This document shows, in pieces, positions 53,859-64,000 of a DNA stretch of 64,000 nucleotides. The first letter of the stretch is position 1. Each line of letters opens with the position of its first letter. The notes beneath the pieces were generated by a model. It saw nothing but the letters and a program-made list of their open reading frames with translations, ran no database searches and was not told where the DNA came from. The stretch covers positions 56,782,865 to 56,846,864 of the forward strand of contig NC_135173.1 in NCBI RefSeq assembly GCF_041146795.1, given 5' to 3'. Source of the DNA: Maylandia zebra. Lineage: Eukaryota > Chordata > Actinopteri > Cichliformes > Cichlidae. The position numbers and the translations under genes were made by a program.

Positions 53859-56800
53859 ATGGATGTAGTGTCACCAGAGCTCAACAGCCTCCTCCCAGAT
53901 GAGATCATGGATACTGAGGATATAGAGGATGTTCCTCACTCTCAACCTGGCACCACTGCAGTCCACTCAGAGCCCAGTGATGATGCATCGGTCCCAATGG
54001 AAACTGATACACCCGTGGCTTCAGAGAACGTGAGCCTCTGTTCAGATGCCGTTTTAACCGAACCCACTAAGGCTATGACCACCTCCACGGCCACAGACTC
54101 CATGCTTAGTGCCAGCCCCAGAAGTCCGCCTCCTGTCTCAAATTCCAGCACATCGTCTCCTCTTCTTACCATCAAACCAGCCTTGGCTACTTCGACAACC
54201 ACAACCAAAACCACAGACAGTGTTACTGGAACTAGTGTGACTACAAGTGGATTACAGAAGCTCACAACTCCATTTACAATCTCTCCTGCAAATCGCCAGA
54301 TTATTCTCAATAAGGTGGCTTCTCAAGCCTCAGAAGCAGCAAAGTCTGCAGGTAATCCACCCCAGGTCATCAAGCAGGATGGACAGAAACTTTTGGTTAC
54401 AGCTATAGGAAAATCGGGGCAGCCTATAGTGCTTCAGTTACCCCACACAGGCAGCAAGCCTGGCATTTCACAGACTGCCGGAGACACCAAGTCTCAAGCG
54501 CCGCAGTTTAAAGTGGTGACTATAGGTGGGAGGTCAGACCTGAAGCCAGTGGTGGGCAACCAGGTGACCACATTACAGACCCAGCAGCTGAAGACTGTCC
54601 AGGTAACAATAACCTTTTGTATTATTAATACATTTTTACAAAAATATTGCTTGTCATGTTCCACATGTTACTGTTAAATTAAACATAATTACTACTGTAA
54701 ATGATTGCCTCAATATTAATTGAACATACTGTGTACAAAGTTTTTCAAGTTATTAGATAAGATCTGCTTTGACCTTGATCTAGGCTGCCAGTAAATGTAA
54801 GCTAACAACAGTGTACTGACTAAGTACAGTTTGGTGTTTCAGAGAAGATGGAGTGGGACTGTGTCTCAGTAACCACTAGAACCACTAGGAATCTAATGTG
54901 GAACTATAACGCGCAGAGCTCAATTAAATGTTATTTATACAATTCCAGTCACCTCAAGGGACTTTCTATTGCAAGTTAAAGGCTTCTACAGCATTAGTGA
55001 GAGAATCCTGATGACATGATGATCACTTAGCACATGACAATGGTAAAGTAGAAAGTCTTTTTCTGAATAGAAAGAACCTGCTGGTAGAACCAGGCTCATG
55101 GAAAGCCTAATATGGGCTTTGACTGGTTGGGAGATGAAGGGAAGAGAAGATAAAAAAAAAAAAAAAAAAAAAGGAGCATAGAGAGAGAACCACTTTGGTG
55201 AAGATTAAGAGGTTCATCCATGTAGTTTGAATGTGGAATGTAAAGATTCCTTGGTGTTTAGATTTGTAATTTCAGGGTATTTTTTGTTAGGATCTGGTTA
55301 AAACCTCTTGGCAGGGGGTGGGAGTTGTCTGACTCATAAAGTACAGACGTAACAGGTTTACATTACAGGTTACAAACAAATTGGTAAATCTCCCCATTCA
55401 ACTGTTCTTCGCCTGTCTGGACGTTGTTTAAATGAGCAGTTCTCATATTTGGATTAAAAATTGTTACGAGTGACTGTTTCACTCTGTGTATAAGGGGTAG
55501 AGCAAGCATATACACTCGGGCATGTTTGTTTGGGAGTTTTTATCCTCTTAAATAATTAAAAAATTTGTAGGGAAACAAGCACACTCACACTCAGGGTTTA
55601 GATGAACATTATTAGTGCGCTATTTATTTAAGAACTGAAGTCAGATCATCTTAACAAGCATAAAAATAATATTTTTGTCTAAAATCATAGTTCAGAAGAG
55701 AAGGAAATGTATATCCTCTTTTTATCCTACATGTAGGAGAATGATTGCAATAATTTACCCCCAGTAAGATATTCAGATTTAAATATGTTTTTTTTTTTTA
55801 AAAAGCCACCGATGTTGCTGTGAAATGAATACCTCAGCTGGCCTGTCTGGCTGCATAAAGTCATGTTGCAGAAGTGCTGACACTGTGTGTACATTTGGAA
55901 AAAAAAAAAAGTGTCATAATTTCACAGTTGCTATATCAGAGCACTGACAAAGAATTGTCTTAATACTGCACATTGACCAGCTCAGTATGTAATCTTACAA
56001 TATCACTGATGACCTTTTTCCCTACGAATATAAATTCAGTTATCACCCTCATAAATCCAGTATCAATTAAGTTGTACAACTAGAGCTCAGGTATCAACAT
56101 CAGTATCAGTAAATGAAAATGCAACAGAACTGACCAAGCTAGGACACGCCAGTAGTCGTCATCTGCAGAAAGAGGCAATGTTTGGATATTGAATGAATAC
56201 GTTTAAACATTTCTGGCTAATTGTCTTTTCAGATTGCCAAGAAGACACCAGCATCCTCAGCTGCACCGATCAAGTTTATCATCACAAAAACTGTTAACAG
56301 CAAAGGTATAAGTGCCCAGACATCAATGCCTCCTGTGATCACAGGTAAGTCTAAGTAATAACTTTTTGAGACTATTTTGTTGTTTCAGTTTTTAAATAAT
56401 TATCAAACCACATAGTTTATTGCTGTTTGTTTTCTAATTATGTTGTAATTAGCTTTGTCATTAAACCTTGCACTGTCTGTTCATAGGACGGGTTCTGACC
56501 CAGAGTTCACCAGTGATGCCCCCGAGGACCATTACTCTCTCTGAGCCCCACAACACTAATTTACAAAGTATCCCTGGCAAAAAGATTGCCATTTCCCCTC
56601 TCAAGACTCCCAGCAAGGTGATATTATATTTTTCTATATTTACTTTAACTGAATATGATCAAGTGGCTAGAGACTAAAACTAATAAGTCTATAGTTTAAT
56701 TGTCACATAATTACAACCTGTTACTGCAGGTAAAGCACGAGTGTAATAAATCACCTCGAAACCCCCTGCAATGTTTACTCAAAAATGTTTGGAATCACAA

Positions 56801-57836
56801 TGATATAATAATGGTACTTTGATCAGAGAAGGATGTTTGCTAGCCATTCTTCTTTAAGGGCTTATCTGTTTACCCTCAGTTCAATTGAGAACCAAAGACC
56901 TTAGTGTAAAACACTTTTCAAAATATTAAAACATTTAATAACACTTTGAAAACACATCAGATCTTAACTGGAAAAAAAATCATGCTGAAGACCCACTGTC
57001 AGACCAGGTAGAGAGTATTTTGTATGGGCCCCTACATGCTTGCATTCATGACTGACAACATTGAGGAATTAACCATAATGAGACGATAGATGGTATACTG
57101 GTTGATATCATCTTAGATGTGAACCAGTGCATCACTGAGCTCCTGGAAAGGAGGCAACATCGGATGGACAGAAACGTGATGTCCCAGAGATGCTCTGTTG
57201 ATTTCAGGCGAGGATGGGGTCTAGTTAATGGTATCAGGGTATTGTCTGACAGTGGGTCTGGGGATTTTCTCCCAGTATGTAGTCACACTCAGGGTGTGAT
57301 GCCTAGCCTGTAGAGGTTTGTGCGTCCCTCCATTCCTTCTCAGACCATCACTGGGCCACTACCAAACTATGCTGAATGATGTTATTGGCAGCACAATGTT
57401 CTCCATGGCTTCTCCAGACCCTTTCACATCTGTCACATGAGCTCAGGGTGTTCTCACCTGTGAAAAGCACAGGATGCCAGTGCTGGACCTGCCAATTCTG
57501 GTATTCTATGGCAGTCGGGCTTCATGATGCCAGGCAGAGAGCACAGAGGCAGAGTAACTGCCTGTCAGTGGCCTCCATCCAATTTGGTTGCACATGTGAC
57601 CTAATTTCTCAATGGTGCAACTTAAAAAAAATCATAGGTCACACCGGTATGACCAGCCGTTTGAGTGGGGGGGGAGTCTTTGCAACTCTGAAAGCCTTCG
57701 TGTGGTCAACAACAGACATGTTATGCCCATATCGTGGTCTAAACCAATTAGAGAGAGAGATACTCAGTTAGAGGCGGGACCTCTCTGATTGGCCGTGGTC
57801 CAGATATTCCTGTAGGCCTACGTTTGAAAGTGCAGG

Positions 57837-57867
<31 letters not shown>

Positions 57868-60800
57868 GTGCGAAGCCTAGGCCTGATAGTGGATGTAGCT
57901 GTGGGTAATGAGAAAAGATAAAAAGATAACTTTTTTGTTAAGTTAAGGCCTGATCTGTTGAAATTCATAGCCAGTGCTCTGACAACCTCTCAGGTTACGT
58001 CTAACACTGGTCCAGAGACGGCATCGACCTCTGAGCCAGAGCACACTGAAAGTAAAAGGGGGAAAGTGCATACATTTCGAAGAGAGTGGCTTGACCAGTT
58101 TTCCTGGCTAAGATACAGTAAAGCTGCCAACATTATGCACTGCATTTACTGTTGTGCGTGTAGAAAGACCATGCCCGGCAATACTGCATTTGTGACTGGT
58201 GCAAATACATTTCGAATTGAAACGCTGAAAAAGCACAGTGTATCTAGAAAACACATTATATGACACAATATAAATGCACTGCCCAAGTGTCCCCTCTCTC
58301 CACTGCCTTTCAGCGGCAGGCAGCAGCAAACAGGTCATCAGAGGAGGCCAAATGATGATTAAGTTTAACAGTGCCTACAATATTGCAAAGAAGAATTTCC
58401 ATTCTCTAAGTTGAAGTCCGAAATAATTCTTCACAAGAAAAATGGCTTGAACGTCAACTCCACATACAGTAATGATGTCACGTGCGCCCAGTTTTTGTGA
58501 ACCTAACTTTTGTGCTGATGCACAGGCGCACCAATGCAACCATGGCGAAAAGTTAGTCTAGAGCCCTGGGGTATTATCGTCACCCTACTGGGCAGGGGGG
58601 TGGCATGGACACCTACATTTGTGAATGGGATAACGTAGACACTTCAAGTTAATACTATAGGTGTATGTACTAAAAATCTCAGAAGAGTTCAAATCTCAGT
58701 GACTTTGACCTTAAGGTCAAAGGTGAAGTTTTATGAAAATCTTGTGACTGCGTAAACTGGAGAATAAAATTACGTAGAATTTTGAAATTGATCCCATAGG
58801 TGTGTCTGCTAGGAAGCTGAGAGGTAGCGTTGGTGGTTGGGCCGATACTGTTGTTTAAAATAACAATTTGATTGTCTTTGTTTTTTGGAAATGTAGTTAT
58901 TAAAAATGCAGTAGATGTATTCACACTCTTTGAATATTTAGACAGCCCACAACGGATTGATGTGTCACAGTACATAAACATCAGCCTCTGGCACTAGTAA
59001 TCATCATCGTATTTGCAGACAGGAGTTTATATTATATTATATTATATTATATTATATTATATTATATTATATTATATTTAGTGCTGTCAGTGTTAATCTC
59101 GTTAAAATGACGAGTTATCGCGAATCGCCCTGTGCGTGGGGCTGGACGGCGTTAACGAGCTAACCGTGCTCACGCGTTGATGCTGTGTAGCCCCACGCAC
59201 AGAGCGATTCATGAGATTAACACTGACAGCACTAATTATATTAGATATTTCTTTCACTCCTACTAATTAATGAATATGTATACATAGTGTTTGCAATTGA
59301 CTTGTTATAGAATGTTGGTTTATGTGACATTCCTGTTACCATACGTAATGGCAGCTATATTGCCATCCAACTCGGGTCTTTGTTTAATCAGGTGAAATTT
59401 TCACAGCTCATGCCGCTTGTCTGTTCCTGCCAGGTGACTGTGGTGTCTGTGGCTTCCCCGACCTCCGGTGCTTCTCAGAAGTCTGTAGCACTGCCTGTGA
59501 ATGTAGCACTTGGCCAGCAGATCCTGACAGTCCAGCAGTCAACATCTGTATCTCCAGTCAAGGTGGCCACTAGCCAATCAACAACGCAGGTAACATGAAA
59601 GCACAGAACAGTCAGTTGTAGTTGATACCATTTGATCTGAGGGGAGAAAAGGAATTAAAAAACAAAACAAAAACGTATTCACCTTGTTTGTGCATAAGTG
59701 TCATTTCAGCTCCGTATGAGAGTCAAGGAGTTGCAGCATACTGCTGTGATGTGCAGTCATGCTATTTTCCTCCTCTCTTCTTTCTTGCTCTTGAGTGCAC
59801 CTCATTTTACTGCTACACACAAACAGGCCGCATTTAGGATTGAGCTGACAGGAAGCAGGTGAAGACGGAGACAACTCACTGTTACTGCAAGTGCAGTTTT
59901 ACAAAAACAGAACAAAACCTCCCAAACTTCCAAATAAGCATTACACTGATGAATGAAAACAAACATGGAGCAAACATGCAGTTAAAAGCTGTGGAAAGAT
60001 AAAAATAGAGTGAAATGGCTTCTTCTGTGCTATGTTAGCTCTTGAAATAATAATTGCTGCTGTGTAGTGAACACAGAAAGGAAGTGAATAGATTTAATCA
60101 CTTATATCCGATCCAACCTTTTTGGGTCAAAATGGAGGAAATCCGTTCCAAATATCAGATTGATACATCTGCAGTTGGTGGGATTGTTGTTTATAGTCTG
60201 ACACAGTTTGTAGTAAACAGACTGCTCATTACTCAAAATGACTGGCTCAGTTGTGCACTGCATGCTTTGATTTAAAAAAAAAAAAAAAAATTTCTCTCAA
60301 ATTTGTACCATTATGGAAATATTTCACTTTTTCTGGTAATAAAGTTCCATCTGTGAATCTCCACCTTATCGTGGTAGAGCAGCGGTCCCCAACCTTTTTT
60401 GCGCCACGGACCGGTTTATGCCCGACAATATTTTCACTGACCGGCCTTTAAGGTGTCGCGGATAAATACAACAAAATAGAACTAGTACCGGTACCGAAAA
60501 AAAGATTTATTCATAACACATGTGAAAAGACCCAGGAAAACCGAGTTAACGATAAAAACGATAACAAAATAACGCTGAAAACTGATTAAAAACCCTGAAA
60601 ACCATACATTTCACACCTGAGCCTCAACTCTCGCAGCCCGGTACCAAACGACTCACGGACCGGTACCTGTCCGAGGCCCGGGGGTTGGGAACCGGTGTGG
60701 TAGAGGATTCGCGTGGCCCAGGGATCCCAGCAGCTATGTTATTGGGTGGTCTTTCGCCCCCTGGCAGGATCTCCCAAGGCAAATTGGTCCTGGGTGAGGG

Positions 60801-63387
60801 ACCAGACAACGGGCAATTCAAAAACCCCTATGAGTGAAACTGAGGAGGGTGCCCGAGGGCGAGCGCCTGTACATTGGAGTCCGGTTTTTCCCACTGCAAT
60901 TTCTAGAGAAACTGAATTTTCTTCTTTGTATATAAAACAATAAGTTGTGCAGTTGTTTTTGTTCAACTGTCTGCATTGCTAAAGCCATGGCCATCTGATG
61001 CAGAAAAGGCAGGACAGACCGTGTCATGTTTATCTCAGTGCACTATGTGGGGCACCAATGATGATGACTTACTTCGCATGTAAATTTTACCTCCATAGCA
61101 ATATACATTTTTGCCAGAAATAAAATGGTTGTGTAAGATTGTTTCCAAGCAGATAGAAAGATAATTAATACTCAAAACAATTAAATGTTTTCATGTGACC
61201 ACCTGCCCCAACTATGATATAAGATTGTTTTTATGCATTTTACATGTATAACAATAGATCAGCATTTGGGGAGCTTAATCCTGGCCTGCAAAAAAGAAAC
61301 TGAAGTGCACTTTGAAGATTGTATTGCCAGTAAAACGGGCAGCTCTTAACAAACTGTTTTCAGGATGAGGTTCTTTAGGTTTTGTTGTTGTTGTTGTTTG
61401 TTTTGTTTTGTTTTTAAATTTTCTCTTCTATTACTGGCTTCAGTCTGTTTCTCCGTTTGATGTGAATGTTTTCAGAACATTAAACCTGTGGCTGTTGGAG
61501 GAGTGGGAGGTTCCCAGTTTAAAACAATCATACCCCTGGCCACCCAGCCCAACGTGCAGCAGATCCAGGTGCCTGGCAGCAGGTTCCACTACGTTCGCCT
61601 CGTCACAGCAACGACAGCGAGCAGCACAGGACAGCCCAGTGGTCCCAGTACCAGCTCTATACAGACAGGTGACCTATGAACTTGTTTTGTTTCCTCTGCT
61701 AACAAATACAGGCAGCACTTAGTAATTGCGCTGTACCAACTCGTGATGGTGCTTATCCCACAGCTAAACCTATGGTGGTCAGTACAGCAGCGGTCAGGAT
61801 GTCTGTCCCAGTTGTCCCAGCACAGACCATGAAACAGGTAACCTGGGTATCCAAGTTCATTCAAAGAGAACTTTCTCTGAAATGTCCCTTGAGCTGCATT
61901 CATGGTTTTTATTCCCCGTAGGTGGCACCTAAGCCCTTAACATCAGGACCACAAGTAGTAACCACCACTCAGACTCAGCAACGTTTGATCATGCCTGCGA
62001 CTCCACTACCCCAAATCCAGCCCAACTTCACCAACCTCCCTCCAGGCACCGTCCTGACACCAGCTCCAGGAGGAGGGAATGTGGGTTACGCGGTTGTGCC
62101 AGCACAATATGTCACACAGGTTAGCGAATTATCTTTGTGTGCTTTTTGGTTTGACGGGTTTTTTTTTATTTTTTTGTTTTTTATAATTCAAGTATTTATT
62201 AGATTTTGCATTTTATAACAGCAAATACAGAGATGCAGCAACCAAAAGCAAGAAGCAAACAAACAAAAACAAACAAACAATTTTTTTTTTAAATAAATAA
62301 ATAAAAACAAAAAAACCCCACAACAAAACAAAACAAGTGAGGTTTTAACATATGTTGTATTAAGCTCAAATGTCCAAGTCAGGTAGACATGTAGGTGCAA
62401 AAATTGTCCCACTGTTCCAGCGCAGCTTCCGTCACATGATGTATTTTTCCCAGCATCTTTTCGCATGCAACATTCCCAATCATTCTGTCTTTCCACATTT
62501 TAAGCGTTGGAGTATGGGAGTCCTTCCAGTGTTCCAAAATGACACGGGTACATGTTACCAATGCAGTACTTAACACTCTAAACTGGTGTTTATTTAATTG
62601 CAGCACCTCTCCTTTGTCTCCTAGTAAACATAATTTAGGTGATCTGGGTAGGTTACAAAGTGTCCACCCCTGCAAATAATTCAGTACAGTGTTCCAAACT
62701 GGAAAAACCAGCGGGCATTCCCAGAGTACATGTATCAGAGTACCTTTGGCTTGTTGGCATTTCCAACACAAGTCATCTCTACCAATCCCCATTCTATACA
62801 GCCTTGAAGGAGTATAATAGTATCTGTTAAGAATTTTGTATTGAATAAATTTCCCCCTGGCTTCCCTAATGTATAATCCATTGTTCGACAATATAGAATC
62901 CCATGTACCTTCATCCATTGTACGCCCTGGTTTGAAGGGTTTTTTTGTTTTGTTTTGGGTTTTGTTTTTTTGTTTTTTGTTTTTAAAAGATTGATTTCCT
63001 TTTCCTGAGTGAGTTTCAATATCGTGTTTCTGCTTTTCTCATAGATCCAGCAGCCACCATTTGTGACACTTGCCAGCAGCTCTAGTTTTTCTGCATCCAC
63101 TGGTATCCAGACTCAGGCCAGATTGCCTCTTAATGGGTAAGAAATGGTAGAAGCCATCTTACTATGACTTTTGTTTTTATATATATTGCATTGAAAGACC
63201 AACTAAATGATATCTGTTCTATTTAAAAAGATGTTTACCAAAATATTAAAGTGATTTTCTTCATTTGTTCTCGTGACTGTCTATAGTTTAATCTAATTAA
63301 TGTTCATTGGTTCAGTTTGTCAGCAGCAGAAACAACCTCAAGACCAAGAAAACCATGTAACTGTACCAAGTCACAGTGCCTCAAACT
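53859..63387 (+). CDS. lin54: LIN54, DREAM/MuvB DNA-binding subunit (5' part; 3' exons outside the window)
   Basis: LIN54 binds CHR promoter elements through its tandem CXC (tesmin) domain and anchors MuvB in the DREAM and B-MYB complexes that control cell-cycle genes. Coding exons: 53859-54602 (exon starts 53830), 56233-56344, 56487-56617, 59434-59589, 61476-61668, 61764-61837, 61922-62119, 63045-63136, 63316-63387. They join in one frame for 590 codons plus 2 nt. The N-terminus is [21 protein letters not shown] long Ser/Thr/Gln-rich linker contains conserved blocks such as [33 protein letters not shown] and [16 protein letters not shown]. The last exon reads [16 protein letters not shown], the opening of CXC repeat 1; the second repeat and the C-terminal coil must lie right of 64000. 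No breaks are seen. Introns 4 and 8 carry transposons. Neighbours plac8 and cops4 match human 4q21. Confidence 0.96.
54603..56232. other. lin54 intron 2
   Basis: AT-rich, with an A-run of about 22 at 55151-55172. No recognised element. Confidence 0.45.
57000..57560 (-). mobile_element. decayed Tc1-type transposon, fourth lineage
   Basis: Minus-strand residues [20 protein letters not shown] (about 57465-57410; first Asp replaced) and [19 protein letters not shown] (about 57215-57160; the PDLNPIEHLWD-like block with its Glu retained) are in the right order for a Tc1 transposase. The middle with the second Asp is deleted. In lin54 intron 4. Confidence 0.65.
57570..58568 (+). mobile_element. hAT transposon remnant with TTF-type zinc finger
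   Basis: The open frame 57958-58263 encodes [30 protein letters not shown] and [17 protein letters not shown]: a TTF-type zinc finger as in ZNF862/hAT proteins (Cys-x2-Cys ... His). After stops, [20 protein letters not shown] and [14 protein letters not shown] continue the same protein to about 58500. The right end TAGTCTAGAGCCCTG (to 58568) is a hAT-like terminus; the left end is eroded. The dimerisation and catalytic parts are absent. A (GA)n repeat (57842-57868) lies inside. Confidence 0.65.
57842..57868. repeat. (GA)n microsatellite
   Basis: About thirteen GA units inside the hAT remnant. Confidence 0.9.
59027..59080. repeat. (TATTA)n microsatellite
   Basis: About ten pentamer units, abutting a short fold-back element. 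Confidence 0.95.
59081..59236. mobile_element. small fold-back MITE
   Basis: Begins tagtgctgtcagtgttaat and ends with the exact inverse (ATTAACACTGACAGCACTA). The arms extend inward with gatcgc/gcgatt-type matches and share CCCCACGCACAG and its inverse CTGTGCGTGGGG. The loop contains GGCGTTAACGAGCTAAC. Flanked by AT-rich DNA from the pentamer repeat. Confidence 0.75.
60372..60379. repeat. 8-bp target-site duplication (TGGTAGAG), left
   Basis: Identical to 60698-60705. The pair flanks the hAT MITE at 60380-60697. Confidence 0.9.
60380..60697. mobile_element. hAT-type MITE, copy 2
   Basis: 318 bp, ends cagcggtccccaacctt and ggggttgggaaccggtg, with perfect 8-bp target duplications. Its body matches copy 1 at 14459-14710 but keeps the sub-terminal GCCACGGACCGG and CCCGGTACC segments that copy 1 has lost. 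In lin54 intron 5. Confidence 0.9.
62161..62935 (-). mobile_element. 5'-truncated L1-type LINE in lin54 intron 8
   Basis: The minus-strand open frame 62918-62379 encodes an L1/Tx1-like ORF2 C-terminus: [40 protein letters not shown] (C-x2-C ... H ... C zinc knuckle) and [16 protein letters not shown], followed by a 3' UTR and poly(A) (T-run at 62161-62170 on the plus strand). Imperfect target duplications GGTTTGACGGGTTTTTT (from 62149) and GGTTTGAAGGGTTTTTT (from 62929) bracket it. About 180 residues remain open, so it is relatively young. It is antisense to lin54. Confidence 0.85.
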
Positions 63388-64000
63388 GTAAGTGTAACGG
63401 TCACTGATAATGTTTATCCATTGGATAAATCTGTCCAGGTGTAGCTCAATAATTAATACATGTTTGTATACAAACTATATGTTTGTAATTTCAGCTGAAT
63501 ATTTTGTAAAGTCATCTGTGACATTATATTTTAGCTTTTTGTCTCTGAGTCAGAAAGAAGAAACCAAGTTCCTGTTTACGCTCCATAAATATTGATGCAT
63601 ATTTTTAATATTGTAAATATTTTTTTGCTCATCTGGCAGAGGGACAAGTCTCTTTCTTAAAAAACATTAAGACAAAAGTTCAGTGGACTTGAGCTTAATT
63701 TGATTTGTTGGTCAAAGTAGGGCTGGGTTTTTATTAATGAACCTGTAGAAGGATTATCAGTTGCCTGCAGCTGCCTTTGTCTCCAGATTGCTCAGGTTCT
63801 CTAACCTGGTATGCTTTCAGTATTTGTGACAGTTGGCTTTCTGCGTTGGCTCTCTCTTGTCTGCTTCCAGCTGCTGTGTAGGTCTCCTGAGGCTCACAAG
63901 CCCACTGCCACTTGCGGCTAGCTGTGTCCTTACCTGCACCCACAGCCGTCTTACAGTGGAGGCCAAAGGCTGGCAGGGAATCACGTGTGCCCTTGCAAAA
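63388..64000. other. lin54 intron 9 (start) with unexplained GC-richer end
   Basis: 63388-63720 is AT-rich intron. 63734-64000 is GC-richer and holds a minus-strand open frame of 69 codons (63943-63734) running to the window edge, with no family recognised. It may be an interspersed repeat cut by the window end. Confidence 0.35.

Noticed and set aside
53942..54310. 122-codon minus-strand open frame opposite lin54 exon 2
   Set aside because: Shadow of the lin54 coding exon, with no codon or domain support of its own.

Overview
The window looks like nuclear DNA of a teleost fish, most likely an African cichlid. The exon-intron genes have clear vertebrate orthologues. The intergenic and intronic DNA is packed with fish-type transposons (Tc1, hAT, piggyBac-like, L2, RTE, L1 and Penelope). 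Two copies of a tRNA-derived SINE resemble, from memory, the African cichlid (AFC) family. No prokaryotic, organellar or viral segment was seen.

Four protein-coding genes are present. (1) adamts6, minus strand, 25625 down to 10237: nine coding exons from the signal peptide through the prodomain, the furin site and the zinc site HEIGHNFGMNHD. The disintegrin, thrombospondin and spacer exons were not found and presumably lie left of position 1. (2) plac8-like, plus strand, coding 38477-40304: a small cysteine-rich protein, complete at 104 aa. (3) cops4, minus strand, 49763 down to 43881: COP9 signalosome subunit 4, ten exons, complete at 406 aa. (4) lin54, plus strand, coding from 53859: DREAM/MuvB DNA-binding subunit. 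Nine coding exons reach the first cysteines of the CXC domain at 63387; the rest lies right of the window.

plac8, cops4 and lin54 keep the order and relative orientation of human 4q21. adamts6 is on human 5q12, so this chromosome joins two human blocks. The joining interval (about 27.5-36.7 kb) is a transposon graveyard: a piggyBac-like MITE, a Tc1 element with 285-289 bp inverted repeats, a second decayed Tc1, a 364-bp fold-back element and a Penelope-like element with an open GIY-YIG domain.

Other regions: 0.7-1.1 kb, 3' end of a LINE; 3.07-3.48 kb, a MITE; 3.6-8.0 kb, a nearly full-length L2-type LINE inserted into an older LINE of another family; 14.5 and 60.4 kb, two copies of one hAT MITE, each with a perfect 8-bp target duplication; 17.2 and 37.6 kb, the SINEs; 41-45 kb, Tc1, RTE, rearranged Penelope and LINE fragments; 50.1-50.9 kb, a LINE between the head-to-head cops4 and lin54 promoters; 57-59.3 kb, Tc1 and hAT remnants plus a MITE in lin54 intron 4; 62.15-62.95 kb, a truncated L1 in lin54 intron 8. 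No CRISPR array, operon or clearly novel gene system was found. The best leads are structural (nested, inverted and palindromic elements) and regulatory (a CHR-like site in the lin54 promoter, a GT repeat next to an adamts6 splice donor). Family names come from motif recognition, not database searches.
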